A stretch of DNA of 64,000 nucleotides from Actinomycetota bacterium. GTDB lineage: Bacteria > Actinomycetota > Acidimicrobiia > Acidimicrobiales > Palsa-688. The position numbers were made by a program, and so were the translations under genes. The stretch spans positions 1 to 64,000 of the forward strand of contig JAJPKN010000020.1 in the NCBI GenBank assembly GCA_021323695.1, written 5' to 3'. Below the pieces are notes generated by a model. The model was given only the letters and a program-made list of their open reading frames with translations, did not search any database and was not told where the DNA came from. This document shows, piece by piece, positions 37,050 through 45,960 of the stretch (its first letter is position 1; every line of letters starts with the position of its first letter).

Positions 37050-37798
37050 AGATAGAGGTGTTCACCATCTTCCCCGACTTGGTGGGGGCTTGGGTGGACG
37101 CCAGCCTTATCGGCAAGGCCCGGCGTAGGGGGGCCATCGAGGTCGTCGTCCACGACCTGCGGGCCGGGGCCAAGGGGCCGCACCGCAGTGTCGACGACAG
37201 CCCGTTCGGTGGTGGGGCCGGCATGGTCCTGGCTCCCGAGCCGGTCTTCAGCGCCGTCGAGCAGGCGCAGCCGGTGCGGCCCTTGTTCCTGCTATCGCCC
37301 AGCGGTCAGCGCTTCGACCAGGACATGGCCGGGGGCCTGGCCCGCCTAGAGGGGTTCTCGCTCTTGTGCGGCCGCTACGAGGGAGTCGACGAAAGGGTTG
37401 CCCAGCACCTGGTCGACGGCGAGCTGTCGGTAGGGGACTACGTGCTGGCGGGCGGCGAGGTGGCGGCCCTGGCCGTGGTCGAGGCGGTGGCCCGCCTCGT
37501 CCCTGGGGTGATGGGCAACCAGGCGTCGGGCGAGGAGGAGAGCTTCACCGAGGGGCTGCTGGAGTACCCTCAGTACACCCGGCCGGCTGTGTTCCGGGGA
37601 TGGGCGGTGCCCGATGTCCTGCTCTCCGGGCACCATGGCCAGGTGGCCCGATGGAGGAAGGCGGCTGCCATCGCCCGGACGTTGGAGCGCCGGCCGGACC
37701 TGATCGCCGCGCGCGGTGGGCTTTCCCCCGACGAGGAGGCCCTGTTGGCAGAGTGGGGCTTCGATCATCTAACCTGTGGTCCCCGTGGGCCCGACTGA
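37046..37798 (+). CDS. trmD: tRNA (guanine37-N1)-methyltransferase
   Basis: The 250-residue SPOUT methyltransferase modifies G37 next to the anticodon and prevents +1 frameshifts. [62 protein letters not shown] and the C-terminal [16 protein letters not shown] are diagnostic. GGAGG lies 7 nt before the ATG. Its last codons overlap the rplS start region. Confidence 0.97.
   Translation: MKIEVFTIFPDLVGAWVDASLIGKARRRGAIEVVVHDLRAGAKGPHRSVDDSPFGGGAGMVLAPEPVFSAVEQAQPVRPLFLLSPSGQRFDQDMAGGLARLEGFSLLCGRYEGVDERVAQHLVDGELSVGDYVLAGGEVAALAVVEAVARLVPGVMGNQASGEEESFTEGLLEYPQYTRPAVFRGWAVPDVLLSGHHGQVARWRKAAAIARTLERRPDLIAARGGLSPDEEALLAEWGFDHLTCGPRGPD
37770..37784 (+). promoter_or_regulatory. Leaderless-type promoter of rplS inside trmD
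   Basis: TAACCT (37770-37775), within the end of trmD, lies 9 nt before GTG 37785. It would give rplS its own transcript apart from the operon. Confidence 0.55.
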
Positions 37799-38135
37799 CC
37801 TTGTTGACCGTGACAGCCTGCGCGACGACGTCCCTCAGTTCGCCCCCGGCGACACCGTGCGGGTCCACGTGAGGGTGGTCGAAGGCAACAAGGAACGCCT
37901 GCAGGCCTTCCAGGGCGCGGTCATCGCCCGCAAGGGGTCGGGGGCTAGGGAGACCTTCACCGTGCGCAAGGTGAGCTCGGGCGTCGGGGTGGAGCGGACC
38001 TGGCCCGTGCACTCCCCGGCCATCGCCCGCATCGAGCTGGTCAGCCAGGGCGACGTCCGGCGGGCCAAGCTCTATTACCTGCGCGACCGCATCGGCAAGG
38101 CGGCCAAGGTCAAAGAAAGGCGCCTGGCCCGTTAG
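37785..38135 (+). CDS. rplS: 50S ribosomal protein L19
   Basis: The 116-residue product carries [56 protein letters not shown] and [22 protein letters not shown], all standard for L19. GTG 37785 gives the usual length and sits 9 nt behind a -10 box. GTG 37776 in the same frame is the alternative. The gene overlaps trmD by 14 bp. A small hairpin, GGTGC/GCACC, lies at 38143-38158 after the stop. Confidence 0.96.
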   Translation: MGPTDLVDRDSLRDDVPQFAPGDTVRVHVRVVEGNKERLQAFQGAVIARKGSGARETFTVRKVSSGVGVERTWPVHSPAIARIELVSQGDVRRAKLYYLRDRIGKAAKVKERRLAR

Positions 38136-38213
38136 CCCGCCTGGTGCCTTGGAGCACCGAGGTCCACGGGGCGCTGCTGCTGCGCAGCTGGCCAGCCAGC
38201 AACCCGGAGCCAG

Positions 38214-38525
38214 TCAGCAACCAAGGGCATAGCTGACCGCCGAGCACACCTTGCGCATGATGTCGTCGCTGAGCTGTCCCACCGGCCCGCTGAGCGACGC
38301 CCGAGGGATGGTGTGAAGGCCGTCGCAGTTTATGACCGAGGGCCAGTCCAGGCCAACCTCGGCGGCGTGGTCGATGGCGACCTCCGCGGCCAGGCCCCGG
38401 ACCGATGTGGTGACCTCAGCCACGGTGACGAGCTGGCGGACGTCGAGGACCTCGGAGCGCGTGAGCAGGAGGACGGGCCGCCTCTTGCCACCGACCTCGG
38501 CCAGCCACAGCTCGCCGCGCCTCAT
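38214..38525 (-). CDS. MazF/PemK-like toxin
   Basis: The 103-residue protein begins MRRGELWLAEVGGKRRPVLLLTRSEVLDVRQLVTVAEVTTSVRG and continues VINCDGLHTIPRASLSGPVGQLSDDIMRKVCSAV. This is the MazF/PemK fold with RP and NCD segments in place. Such toxins are sequence-specific mRNA interferases. The ATG overlaps the antitoxin stop by 4 bp. It lies where lepB and rnhB often separate rplS from the DUF2469 gene. Confidence 0.88.
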   Translation of the reverse strand: MRRGELWLAEVGGKRRPVLLLTRSEVLDVRQLVTVAEVTTSVRGLAAEVAIDHAAEVGLDWPSVINCDGLHTIPRASLSGPVGQLSDDIMRKVCSAVSYALGC

Positions 38526-38722
38526 GGCTCGCCCCAGGCTTCAGCTCCGGCCCATGAGGTCTCCGCCGGTTCGGGGTGCCTCAGGTACGCCTCCCGGTCG
38601 GACCGCTCCATCGCGGCGCGCACCGCGTCGGCGACTCCCTGCCGTGCTGCGGCCGAAATGTTGACGCCGAGCTGGTGGGCTCGCTCGGCCAGCTCCTCGT
38701 CCAAGGTGAAGGTGGTCCTCAT
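38522..38722 (-). CDS. Antitoxin paired with the MazF-like toxin
   Basis: The 66-residue product starts MRTTFTLDEELAERAHQLGVNISAAARQGVADAVRAAME, a ribbon-helix-helix-like DNA-binding N-terminus. It ends in the acidic, Trp-containing segment REAYLRHPEPAETSWAGAEAWGE typical of CcdA/MazE-type antitoxins, which wraps around the toxin. ATG 38722 is chosen because TACGAT lies 7 nt upstream; ATG 38731 overlaps that box. The order (antitoxin then toxin, ATGA overlap) is standard. Confidence 0.85.
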   Translation of the reverse strand: MRTTFTLDEELAERAHQLGVNISAAARQGVADAVRAAMERSDREAYLRHPEPAETSWAGAEAWGEP

Positions 38723-38729
38723 GGAGCTC

Positions 38730-38755
38730 ATCGTACGCTATCGTTATGTGATAGC
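38730..38755 (-). promoter_or_regulatory. Promoter and operator of the toxin-antitoxin operon
   Basis: On the minus strand TACGAT (38735-38730) lies 7 nt before ATG 38722. Just upstream is the inverted repeat GCTATC (38737-38742) / GATAGC (38750-38755) with a 7-nt spacer, placed where an autorepressing antitoxin would block RNA polymerase. Confidence 0.6.
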
Positions 38756-38813
38756 AACCGGTGCTTGCAGCCCCAGCAGCTTGACCGCGCCGTTGTAGGG
38801 GGCCTGGCCGTCG

Positions 38814-38855
38814 TAGCATGGTGCCATGCGGGCGAAGCTAACAGGGCCACGATGA
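38814..38855 (+). promoter_or_regulatory. Promoter and nine-codon leader ORF of the DUF2469 gene
   Basis: TAGCAT (38814-38819) lies 6 nt before ATG 38826. That ATG opens the mini-ORF MRAKLTGPR, whose TGA overlaps the DUF2469 start (ATGA). The box lies inside an inverted repeat, GCATGG TG CCATGC (38816-38829). Confidence 0.4.
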
Positions 38856-39145
38856 GCGCCGAGGACCTGGAGCGTTACGAGACAGAGATCGAACTGGCGC
38901 TCTACCAGGAGTACCGGGCGGTCTTGCCGATGTTCCGCTACGTGGTGGAGACCGAGAGGCGCTTCTACCTGGCCAACGAGGTCGACATGGAGGCCAAGGG
39001 CGAAGGGGGCCGCACCTACTTCGAGGTCAAGCTGGGGGACGCCTGGGTGTGGGACATGTACCGCCCGGCCCGTTTCGTCTCCAACGTGAGGGTCGTCACC
39101 TTCAAGGACGTGAACGTCGAAGAGCTCCCCGAAAAGGAGCTGTAG
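38852..39145 (+). CDS. DUF2469 family protein
   Basis: This 97-residue acidic protein (SAEDLERYETEIELALYQEYRAVLPMFRYVVETERRFYLANEVDM...YFEVKLGDAWVWDMYRPARFV) is an actinomycete-specific conserved family of unknown function. It is usually found between rnhB and yraN. Here yraN follows but rnhB is missing. It has no signal or membrane segments. Confidence 0.92.
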   Translation: MSAEDLERYETEIELALYQEYRAVLPMFRYVVETERRFYLANEVDMEAKGEGGRTYFEVKLGDAWVWDMYRPARFVSNVRVVTFKDVNVEELPEKEL

Positions 39146-39308
39146 CCCGGCCCCCTGGCCAGCTCCGGCCACGGCAGCCTGGCCGTCGCACCGGCACGAG
39201 CGGGCGGCGGCCCCCGCCCGCGGTGCCGGGCTGCCTCTCAGGCGCTAGCCAAGGTAACTGAGAGCTGCCTGGGGACGACCGCGGGCGTCCCGGTCCTATC
39301 GGCGTGCT

Positions 39309-39734
39309 GTGCTGGGGGCTGTGGAGAGCGGTGAGGATGCGGCGAGAGGCCACGGAGCCGGGCCCGCTGGCCGGCAGGAGCCGGCATGGAGGCAGTGGCT
39401 CGGCAGACGGGGCGAGGACATGGCCGCGGCTTGGTACGAGTCCCAGGGCTACGTGGTGGTCGCCCGCAACTGGTCCTGTCGGGAAGGGGAGCTGGACATC
39501 GTGGCCCGACGGGGCCGCCTGCATGTCTTTTGCGAGGTGAAGGCCCGGTCCACCACCGCCTTCGGGTCGCCCGCGGAGGCTGTGGGCCGGGCCAAGCGCG
39601 CCCGGGCCCGTCGCCTGGCTGCCCGCTGGTTCGCCTCCGCCGGCCGGCCACCGGGCAGCCAGGGAGGCCCGGTCCGCTTCGACGTCGCCTGTGTGCTGGG
39701 AGAGCAGCTCGACGTGATCGAGGGAGCCTTCTGA
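39309..39734 (+). CDS. yraN: YraN/UPF0102 family endonuclease-like protein
   Basis: The 141-residue protein contains the restriction-nuclease-like core of the family: RRGEDMAAAWYESQGYVVVARNWSCREGELDIVARRGRLHVFCEVKARSTTAFG. The E-x-D...E-V-K residues form the predicted metal site. The start is uncertain: GTG 39309 is used, GTG 39321 is equally possible, and the conserved region begins near 39393. The 163-bp gap upstream shows no clear signal. Confidence 0.88.
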   Translation: MLGAVESGEDAARGHGAGPAGRQEPAWRQWLGRRGEDMAAAWYESQGYVVVARNWSCREGELDIVARRGRLHVFCEVKARSTTAFGSPAEAVGRAKRARARRLAARWFASAGRPPGSQGGPVRFDVACVLGEQLDVIEGAF

Positions 39735-39822
39735 CGGTCACAGGTCGCAGCTAACCTCGCTCGTGCGCCAGTGGCCCGCTCGGGCACGGGTGGCTTGGTG
39801 CGCTCGGGGCCCCCGTTGGCCT

Positions 39823-39890
39823 CCTTCTCGCCGCTGCGGCCTTCTCGCCGCTGCGGCCTTCTCGCCGCTGCGGCCTTCTCGCCGCTGCGG
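39823..39890 (+). repeat. Four perfect 17-bp tandem repeats upstream of comM
   Basis: CCTTCTCGCCGCTGCGG is repeated four times without change, ending 55 nt before the comM ATG. Each unit contains a small GCCG/CGGC inverted repeat, so the leader RNA can form a row of hairpins. The period is not a multiple of three and the stretch is non-coding. Confidence 0.95.
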
Positions 39891-39945
39891 TGGCCTTTTG
39901 CCCTTGTGCCACAGGGCTTCAGCCCTTCTGCCCCAAGGAGGAGCC

Positions 39946-41577
39946 ATGCTCGCCACGGTTGCGTCCGCCACGCTCGTCGGCGTCGACGGCTACCCGGTAG
40001 CCGTCGAGGTCCATGTGGCCAACGGGTTGCCAGGCTTCCGGGTGGTCGGCCTGCCGGACGCGTCGTGCCGTGAGGCGCGAGACCGGGCCCGGGCCGCGGT
40101 CGTCTCCAGCGGTTTCCGCTGGCCGCAACGCAGGGTCACGGTCAACCTGGCCCCTTCCGGCCTGCGCAAAGGAGGGCCCGGGCTCGACCTGCCCATCGCC
40201 CTGGGTGTCCTGGCGGCCGACGGCCAGCTGGAGCCAGAGCTGTTGAGGGGCAGGGCCTTCGTGGGCGAGCTGGGCCTGGACGGCACGCTCCGACCGGTGG
40301 CGGGCACCCTGCCTCTGGTGGCGGCCGTAGCCGAGCCTGAGGTGGTCGTGCCAGCCAGTTCCTTGGGCGAAGCCAGGCTCGTGCGCCGGGAGGGCCTGCG
40401 GGGAGCGGCTCGCCTGCGGTCCCTGGTGGAGGCGCTGCAGGGGCGGGCCGCCTGGCCCGAGGTGCCCGCCGCCGGTCCCCAGGACCAACCCGCGGTGGCC
40501 GACCTGGCCGACGTGCGGGGCCAGCCGTTGGCCCGCCGAGCGCTCGAAGTGGCTGCCGCCGGCGCCCACCACCTCCTGCTCGTCGGGCCGGCCGGTGCGG
40601 GCAAGACCATGCTGGCCACCCGCTTGCCAGGCCTGCTGCCCGACCTCACCCCGACCGAGGCCATCGAGGTGGCCAGGATCCACTCCGCTGCCGGCCTGGA
40701 GCTGCCGGGAGGGGCCTTGTCCCTGCGCCCACCGTTCCGAGCCCCCCACCATGGGGCTTCGGCCGTAGCCCTGATAGGAGGAGGTGGGGCCCGGTTGCGC
40801 CCGGGCGAGGTGAGCTGTGCCCACCGGGGGGTGCTCTTCTTGGACGAGCTGGCCGAGTTCGCCCCCCACGTCCTCGACCACCTCCGCCAACCTCTAGAAG
40901 AGGGACGGGTAGTTGTTTGCCGGGCCGCTGCAGCGGTCGCCTTCCCGGCCAGGTTCCTGCTGGTAGCGGCCATGAACGCCTGCCGCTGCGGATCCGACGG
41001 CTCCCCTGGGTCGTGCCGCTGCAGCGAGCCGGCGCGCGAACGCTACCGCGCTCGGGTCTCTGGCCCCCTACTGGACCGCTTCGACCTGCGCGTCCGGGTC
41101 AGCCAGCCGGACGTGGGAGCCCTGCTGGCAGCTCCCGGCGGGCCTGCCCGGGCGCCCGGGCGCCCTGGCCCCTCCCCCAAGGCTCCTGGCACCCCGGCCG
41201 ACCAGGGTGAGGAGCCCACCTCGGTCGTGGCGGCCAGGGTGGCCCGAGCGCGCTGGCGTGCTCGGGAGCGCGGCCTGCGCTGCAGCTCCGAGCTGCCGGC
41301 GAGCCAGCTGGACGAGCTCGCCCCGCTCAGCCCGGGGGCGCGCCGGCTGCTGGAGAGGCGCCTGCGCGAAGGGCTCCTTTCTGCCCGGGGCCTGCACCGG
41401 GCCTGGCGGGTCGCCTTGACGGTGGCCGACTTGGCTGGCCATGACGGGCCCTTGAGCGAGGAGCACGTGCTTTTGTCCCTCGCCCTGCGGGGCGAGGGGA
41501 TTGCCGACGACGGCTCGGCCCGCAGCTCGAGCCGGGACGACGCCCAGTCCCTGGCGGTGGCCTCATGGGTGAGCTAG
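39946..41577 (+). CDS. comM: YifB/ComM family AAA+ ATPase
   Basis: The 543-residue Mg-chelatase-like ATPase is, in other bacteria, a helicase that extends strand invasion during natural transformation. It has the N-terminal Lon-S5-like domain (GLPGFRVVGLPDASCREARDRARAAV), Walker A GPAGAGKTML, the PFRAPHHGASAVALIGGG loop, Walker B GVLFLDELAEF, and zinc-type Cys in MNACRCGSDGSPGSCRCS. AAGGAGG precedes ATG 39946. It is followed by dprA, overlapping by 13 bp. Confidence 0.95.
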   Translation: MLATVASATLVGVDGYPVAVEVHVANGLPGFRVVGLPDASCREARDRARAAVVSSGFRWPQRRVTVNLAPSGLRKGGPGLDLPIALGVLAADGQLEPELLRGRAFVGELGLDGTLRPVAGTLPLVAAVAEPEVVVPASSLGEARLVRREGLRGAARLRSLVEALQGRAAWPEVPAAGPQDQPAVADLADVRGQPLARRALEVAAAGAHHLLLVGPAGAGKTMLATRLPGLLPDLTPTEAIEVARIHSAAGLELPGGALSLRPPFRAPHHGASAVALIGGGGARLRPGEVSCAHRGVLFLDELAEFAPHVLDHLRQPLEEGRVVVCRAAAAVAFPARFLLVAAMNACRCGSDGSPGSCRCSEPARERYRARVSGPLLDRFDLRVRVSQPDVGALLAAPGGPARAPGRPGPSPKAPGTPADQGEEPTSVVAARVARARWRARERGLRCSSELPASQLDELAPLSPGARRLLERRLREGLLSARGLHRAWRVALTVADLAGHDGPLSEEHVLLSLALRGEGIADDGSARSSSRDDAQSLAVASWVS

Positions 41578-42809
41578 CCCTGCCCCCCGGGGCGTACGCG
41601 GCCGCCCTGGCGTCCCTGCCCGGGGCTGGCCCGGCCTGGCTCGCCCGGGTGTTCCTGGACGGCGGCACCCCCCGGTCCCCGGAGCAGGCCTGGCAGGACG
41701 TCGTGTCCGGCCGGTTGCCACCCCCCGGTGCCGGAGCCGCTCGCCCGCCGCAGCTGCCTTTGGGCCTGGCCTGCCCCGGTGCTGCCGGGCGGGCCGTTGC
41801 GGGGAGCGGGGGCGCTCAGGGCGGGCTGGGCACGTGCACTCCCGAGCGGCTCTGGCAGTACTGCCAGAGCCGGCGGATCCGAGCCACGTGGATCGGCGGC
41901 CCCGGCTACCCTGCCCGGCTGGCGGAGGGCCCGGCCCCTCCCGGTGTGCTGTTCTGGGTGGGCGACATCGGCTTGCTGGAGCGCCCGTGCGTGGCTGTGG
42001 TCGGCACCCGTCGGTGCACCCCCGATGGCCAGCAGGTTGCCTACCAACTGGGCCGGGAGCTTTCAGCGGCTGGGGCCTGCGTGGTCTCCGGGTTGGCCGC
42101 GGGCATCGACGGCGCCGCCCATGCTGGTGCCCTGGCGGCCGCCTGCGAGCTCGGGCCCGAGGCAGGCGCCACTGTGGGCATCGCCGCTAGCGGGGTCGAC
42201 GTCGCCTACCCTCCCCGGCACCGCTTGCTCTGGGAGGAGGTCACCCGCAAGGGTGCGGTCATCTCGGAGGCACCGCCTGGCCGGCCGGCCCAGTCCTGGC
42301 GTTTCCCTTCTCGCAACCGGGTCATCGCCGGCCTGGCGCGCCTGGTGGTGGTCGTCGAGTCCCATGCCAAGGGCGGCTCCTGGCACACCGTCGAAGCCGC
42401 CCTCGCCCGAGGGGTGGAGGTGGCCGCCGTCCCGGGCTCGGTCCTGAGCCCCGCGTCCGTGGGCACCAACCTCCTCATAAAAGAGGGGGCGCTGGCCGTG
42501 GCCAGTGCCCAGGACGTCCTTGACGCTCTCGGCCTGCCCGCCCGCCCCGGCCCGTGCTCCCCGCCCGGCCCGGCCGCTGAGGGCGCGGCCGCCGGCAGCG
42601 GGGGCGGCACCGCTTGGGGGCCTGTCCACCGCAGCGTCCTGGGCGCCCTCGGCCGCCGGCCACGGACGGTCGACGAGATAGTGGAACGTAGCGGGTTGCC
42701 ACTGGGCGCGGTGCTGGTGGCTCTGGACGACCTGGAGCAGCGAGGGGCCGCGCTCGGCCGGGCGGGCTGGTGGGCCCTGGGGACCTTCCCTGGCTCGCCG
42801 GTGGCCTAG
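41565..42809 (+). CDS. dprA: DNA processing protein DprA
   Basis: The 414-residue RecA loader for incoming single-stranded DNA contains the Rossmann-like DprA core: VAVVGTRRCTPDG, VVSGLAAGIDGAAHAGAL, FPSRNRVIAGLARLVVVVE, GSWHTVEAAL and PGSVLSPASVGTNLLI. A C-terminal winged-helix-like domain (GRRPRTVDEIVERSGLPLGAVLVALDDLEQRGA) follows. Its N-terminal SAM-like region is Pro/Ala-rich. It starts inside comM, so the two are likely coupled. Confidence 0.95.
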   Translation: MGELALPPGAYAAALASLPGAGPAWLARVFLDGGTPRSPEQAWQDVVSGRLPPPGAGAARPPQLPLGLACPGAAGRAVAGSGGAQGGLGTCTPERLWQYCQSRRIRATWIGGPGYPARLAEGPAPPGVLFWVGDIGLLERPCVAVVGTRRCTPDGQQVAYQLGRELSAAGACVVSGLAAGIDGAAHAGALAAACELGPEAGATVGIAASGVDVAYPPRHRLLWEEVTRKGAVISEAPPGRPAQSWRFPSRNRVIAGLARLVVVVESHAKGGSWHTVEAALARGVEVAAVPGSVLSPASVGTNLLIKEGALAVASAQDVLDALGLPARPGPCSPPGPAAEGAAAGSGGGTAWGPVHRSVLGALGRRPRTVDEIVERSGLPLGAVLVALDDLEQRGAALGRAGWWALGTFPGSPVA

Positions 42810-42924
42810 ACCGGTGCCCGGCAGCGCCCGGGGTGGCTGCCGGCCCCGCCTGGCCCGCCTGGGGGCTGGGGGCTGGGGGCTGGGGCCTTCAGCCGTGTAA
42901 CGGCGCCGGCGAACCGCTTCCGGC

Positions 42925-42939
42925 TAGCATTGGCGGTCG
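42925..42939 (+). promoter_or_regulatory. Leaderless-type promoter of xerC
   Basis: TAGCAT (42925-42930) lies 9 nt before ATG 42940. No Shine-Dalgarno sequence precedes the start. Confidence 0.6.
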
Positions 42940-43908
42940 ATGGCCCCTGGTGCTGGCGCGAAAGGTGGCGACGACCTGGCGCAGGGGGCAGGCAGCCCAG
43001 GCGGCGAGCAGGGGCCACAGAGCTGGCACGGCTGGCACCTGGACGAGTGGCTCCTGTCCCTGAGCGGCCTGTCCAGCGAGAGCCGCCGGGCGTACCGCCA
43101 GGGCTTGGCTTGCTTTGTCACCTGGGCACAGCGGTGCGGGCTTCAAGGCCCAGGAGATGTCGAGCGCCTCGGCCTGCGCCGGTTCCTCGCCTATCTCGCG
43201 ACCCGGGGCTACGCCCGGCGCACGGTGGCGCTCCGGGCCGCGGCACTGAGGCGGTACTTCGACTGGGCGCGCCGCCAGGGGCTGGTGAGCAACGACCCGA
43301 CCACCGGGCTTTCGGCTCCCGCCGGTGAGGGCCGGCTGCCTCGGGTGCTGTCGCACGCTGAGCTGGTCGCTCTGCTGGAGGGGCCCGTCCGGGCGTCGTC
43401 AGCCGTGCCAGAGGCGCTCAGGCTGCGCGACGACGCCGTCTTGGAGCTGCTGTACGGCTCGGGCCTGCGGGTGAGCGAGCTGTGCCAGCTCGACGTCCAG
43501 GACGTGGACCTGAAGGGCGGCTGGGCCACGGTGTGGGGCAAGGGGGCCAAGCAGAGACGGGTGCCCATCTCCGGCCCGGCCCGGGAGGCTGTGAGCGGGT
43601 GGCTACAGCGCGGCCGCCCCCGGGTAGCAAGGGCCGTGGTCCCCGGCGAGGCCCTGTTCCTCAACCGGGCTGGCCGGCGGCTTGGCCCCCGCGACGTACG
43701 CCGGCTGCTCGACCGCCGTGCCCTGTCGCCCACCCATCCTCACGCGCTGCGGCACAGCTTTGCCACGCACCTTTTGGACGGAGGTGCCGATCTAAGGGTC
43801 GTGCAGGAGCTCCTGGGCCACGCCAGCCTGCGGACCACGCAGGTCTACACCCATGTCAGCAAAGAACGCCTGCTGCAGGTCTATGCCAGCACGCACCCGA
43901 GGGCCTGA
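42940..43908 (+). CDS. xerC: Tyrosine recombinase XerC-like
   Basis: The 322-residue recombinase has a SAM-like N-terminal domain ([32 protein letters not shown]). The catalytic set is complete: Arg in [19 protein letters not shown], Lys in [49 protein letters not shown] with His-Arg-His and the nucleophilic Tyr. Its chromosomal site next to dprA and whiG matches the Xer protein that resolves chromosome dimers. XerD cannot be excluded. It ends in TGATG shared with whiG. Confidence 0.9.
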   Translation: MAPGAGAKGGDDLAQGAGSPGGEQGPQSWHGWHLDEWLLSLSGLSSESRRAYRQGLACFVTWAQRCGLQGPGDVERLGLRRFLAYLATRGYARRTVALRAAALRRYFDWARRQGLVSNDPTTGLSAPAGEGRLPRVLSHAELVALLEGPVRASSAVPEALRLRDDAVLELLYGSGLRVSELCQLDVQDVDLKGGWATVWGKGAKQRRVPISGPAREAVSGWLQRGRPRVARAVVPGEALFLNRAGRRLGPRDVRRLLDRRALSPTHPHALRHSFATHLLDGGADLRVVQELLGHASLRTTQVYTHVSKERLLQVYASTHPRA

Positions 43909-44690
43909 TGCAGGCTGACCTGGCTTCGCTGGCCACAGAGGAGCTGTGGGCGGAGTACAAGCGGACGGGCTCGCGCGAGCTGCGAGACGAGCTGATCGTG
44001 CGCTACTCCCCGTTGGTCAAGTACGTCGCCGGGCGCGTGTCGGTCGGGCTGCCTCACAGCATCGAGCAGTGCGACCTGGTGAGCTATGGGATCTTCGGGC
44101 TGATCGACGCCATCGAGAAGTTCGACACCGAGCGGGCCATCAAGTTCGAGACCTACGCCATCACCAGGATCAAGGGGGCCATCATCGACGAGCTGCGCAG
44201 CATCGACTGGGTGCCCCGGTCGGTGAGGGCCAAGGCGCGGGCTATAGAGAAGTCCTACGCCAAATTGGAGGGCCAGTTGCTGCGCACCCCCACCGACAGC
44301 GAGGTGGCGGCGGACCTGGGCATCACCGAGGAAGAGCTGCAGGCCCAGTTCTCGCAGATCTCCTTCGTCGGCATAGTGGCGCTCGACGAGGTCCTCTCAG
44401 GGGGGGACCGGGGGGAGGCCACCACCTTGGGGGACACCCTGCCGGACCGGGGCCACGGGCCCATGGCCGCGTTCGAGGTGGAAGAGATGAAGCAGGTCCT
44501 GGCGGGTGCCATCAACCGTCTGGGGGACCGGGAAAAGATCGTGCTCACCCTGTACTACTACGAAGGCCTGACCCTGGCCGAGATCGGCCAGGTGCTGGGC
44601 GTCACCGAAAGCCGTGTCTGCCAGATCCACACCAAGGCGGTGCTGCAGTTGCGGGCCCGGGTGATGGTGGCGGACAAGGAGCTGGCGTAG
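43908..44690 (+). CDS. whiG: FliA/WhiG-family sigma factor
   Basis: The 260-residue sigma-70 family protein has region 2 ([84 protein letters not shown]). Region 3 and region 4 follow ([33 protein letters not shown]). In Streptomyces WhiG controls sporulation and lies in the same place upstream of rpsB; FliA controls flagellar genes elsewhere. No flagellar genes are in this window, so its regulon is open. It overlaps xerC by one base (TGATG). Confidence 0.92.
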   Translation: MQADLASLATEELWAEYKRTGSRELRDELIVRYSPLVKYVAGRVSVGLPHSIEQCDLVSYGIFGLIDAIEKFDTERAIKFETYAITRIKGAIIDELRSIDWVPRSVRAKARAIEKSYAKLEGQLLRTPTDSEVAADLGITEEELQAQFSQISFVGIVALDEVLSGGDRGEATTLGDTLPDRGHGPMAAFEVEEMKQVLAGAINRLGDREKIVLTLYYYEGLTLAEIGQVLGVTESRVCQIHTKAVLQLRARVMVADKELA

Positions 44691-44815
44691 GCGTGGGGCG
44701 GGGGCCCCTGGCCAAGGGCTCGTGGCCGAGGCGTCCCCAAGAGCTGGTGCTGAGCTGCCAGCGGCCCGGGTTGGACGGCGGGCGGCCCAGGTGGGTGGCC
44801 GGGGGGCAGAGGCGC

Positions 44816-44904
44816 TAGACTGCTAGGCGCCCGGCACGGGCCGGGCTGGCAATCCCTGCCGGGTGCGTCCACGGTCGCCGCAGCACTGCGGTGTAGGCAC
44901 CCGG
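44816..44904 (+). promoter_or_regulatory. rpsB promoter and structured leader
   Basis: TAGACT (44816-44821) is the candidate -10 box. The leader folds well on paper. A first hairpin is GCCCGG (44829-44834) / CCGGGC (44841-44846). An 8-bp stem CCGGGTGC (44859-44866) / GCACCCGG (44897-44904) encloses the hairpin CCGCAG (44878-44883) / CTGCGG (44886-44891). GGAGGAGGGG follows just before the GTG. This is where S2 could bind its own mRNA. Nothing else is seen in the 244-bp gap. Confidence 0.55.
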
Positions 44905-44934
44905 GCGCGAGCACAACCGATGGAGGAGGGGTAA

Positions 44935-45873
44935 GTGGCCGTAGTCACCATGCGGCAGCTGCTGGAGGCGGGCGTCCACTTCGGGCACCAGACGAGGCGC
45001 TGGAACCCGAAGATGAAGCGTTTCATTTTCGGTGAACGCAACGGCATATACATCATCGACCTGAAGCAGACCCTCGAACGGGTCGAGGTTGCCTACTCTT
45101 TTGTCCGGGACCTGGTGGCCAACGGTGGGACAGTCCTCTTCGTGGGGACCAAGAAGCAGGCCCAGGGCCCGGTGGCCCATGCTGCGCAGGAGTGCCACAT
45201 GCCGTACGTCAACGAGCGCTGGTTAGGCGGGATGCTGACCAACTTCGCGACCATCGCGGCGCGGGTCAAAAAGATGCAAGAGCTGGAGCGGATGCGCAAC
45301 GCGGGCGACTTCGACGCCATGCCCAAGAAAGAAGCGCTCATGCACGCACGCGAGCTGGAGAAGCTCGAGCGCAACCTGGGCGGCATACGCGACATGGACC
45401 GGCTCCCTGACGCCCTGTTCATCATCGACATAAAGAAGGAGCACATCGCGGTTTCGGAGGCGAACAAGATGGGCATCCCCATCGTTGCCGTGGTGGACAC
45501 CAACTGCGACCCTGACCTGGTCCAGTACGTGATACCGGGCAACGACGATGCCATCCGCAGCGGTACCCTCATGTGCCACGTGATCGCCGAAGCGGTCCAA
45601 GAGGGACGCTTCATCGCTTCCCGGCGTGGCTTTTCCGCTCCGGCCGGCCCGCCCGCTGAGCCTCCCAGCCCGCTCAGCCTTCCGCTGGCCCGTGGCGCTG
45701 CCCCGGGGCGGCCGGCGCCTGAGGCGGAGCCTGGGACTGCAGAGGCCGCCGCTGCTGAGGCTGGAGGAGGGCCAGAGGCCGGTGGGCCAGAGGAGGCCGG
45801 GGTGGCTGCAGAGCCTGGGGCCCTTGGCCAAGCCGCCGGCGCAAGCGGGCCCGGTGGGGCCCAGCAAAGCTGA
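44935..45873 (+). CDS. rpsB: 30S ribosomal protein S2 with long C-terminal tail
   Basis: The conserved part ([103 protein letters not shown]) is typical S2. After about residue 225 comes an 85-residue tail rich in Pro, Ala, Gly and Glu, with no counterpart in most S2 proteins. Four isoleucines use AUA (45046, 45385, 45430, 45532). The GTG follows a strong GGAGGAGGGG. Confidence 0.97.
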   Translation: MAVVTMRQLLEAGVHFGHQTRRWNPKMKRFIFGERNGIYIIDLKQTLERVEVAYSFVRDLVANGGTVLFVGTKKQAQGPVAHAAQECHMPYVNERWLGGMLTNFATIAARVKKMQELERMRNAGDFDAMPKKEALMHARELEKLERNLGGIRDMDRLPDALFIIDIKKEHIAVSEANKMGIPIVAVVDTNCDPDLVQYVIPGNDDAIRSGTLMCHVIAEAVQEGRFIASRRGFSAPAGPPAEPPSPLSLPLARGAAPGRPAPEAEPGTAEAAAAEAGGGPEAGGPEEAGVAAEPGALGQAAGASGPGGAQQS

Positions 45874-45886
45874 GCGCACCTGCGGG

Positions 45887-45936
45887 CGCCCAACAGGCCG
45901 AACAGTTACGACGCCCAACAGGCCGAACAGTTACGA
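45887..45936 (+). repeat. 25-bp perfect tandem duplication in the rpsB-tsf gap
   Basis: Two identical 25-bp units (45887-45911 and 45912-45936), each containing CAACAGGCCGAACAGTTACG, end 24 nt before the tsf ATG. The duplication fills most of the 87-bp gap. Confidence 0.95.
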
Positions 45937-45960
45937 GAGGAAGGGACGGGACCTACAGAT

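Noticed and set aside
39823-39890. 17-bp repeats as a CRISPR array or iteron origin
   Set aside because: There are no spacers, no replication gene and no AT-rich region nearby. The neighbours are chromosomal core genes.
42940-43908. xerC as the integrase of a mobile element
   Set aside because: It sits in the conserved dprA-xerC-whiG order, with no attachment repeats, excisionase or phage genes nearby.
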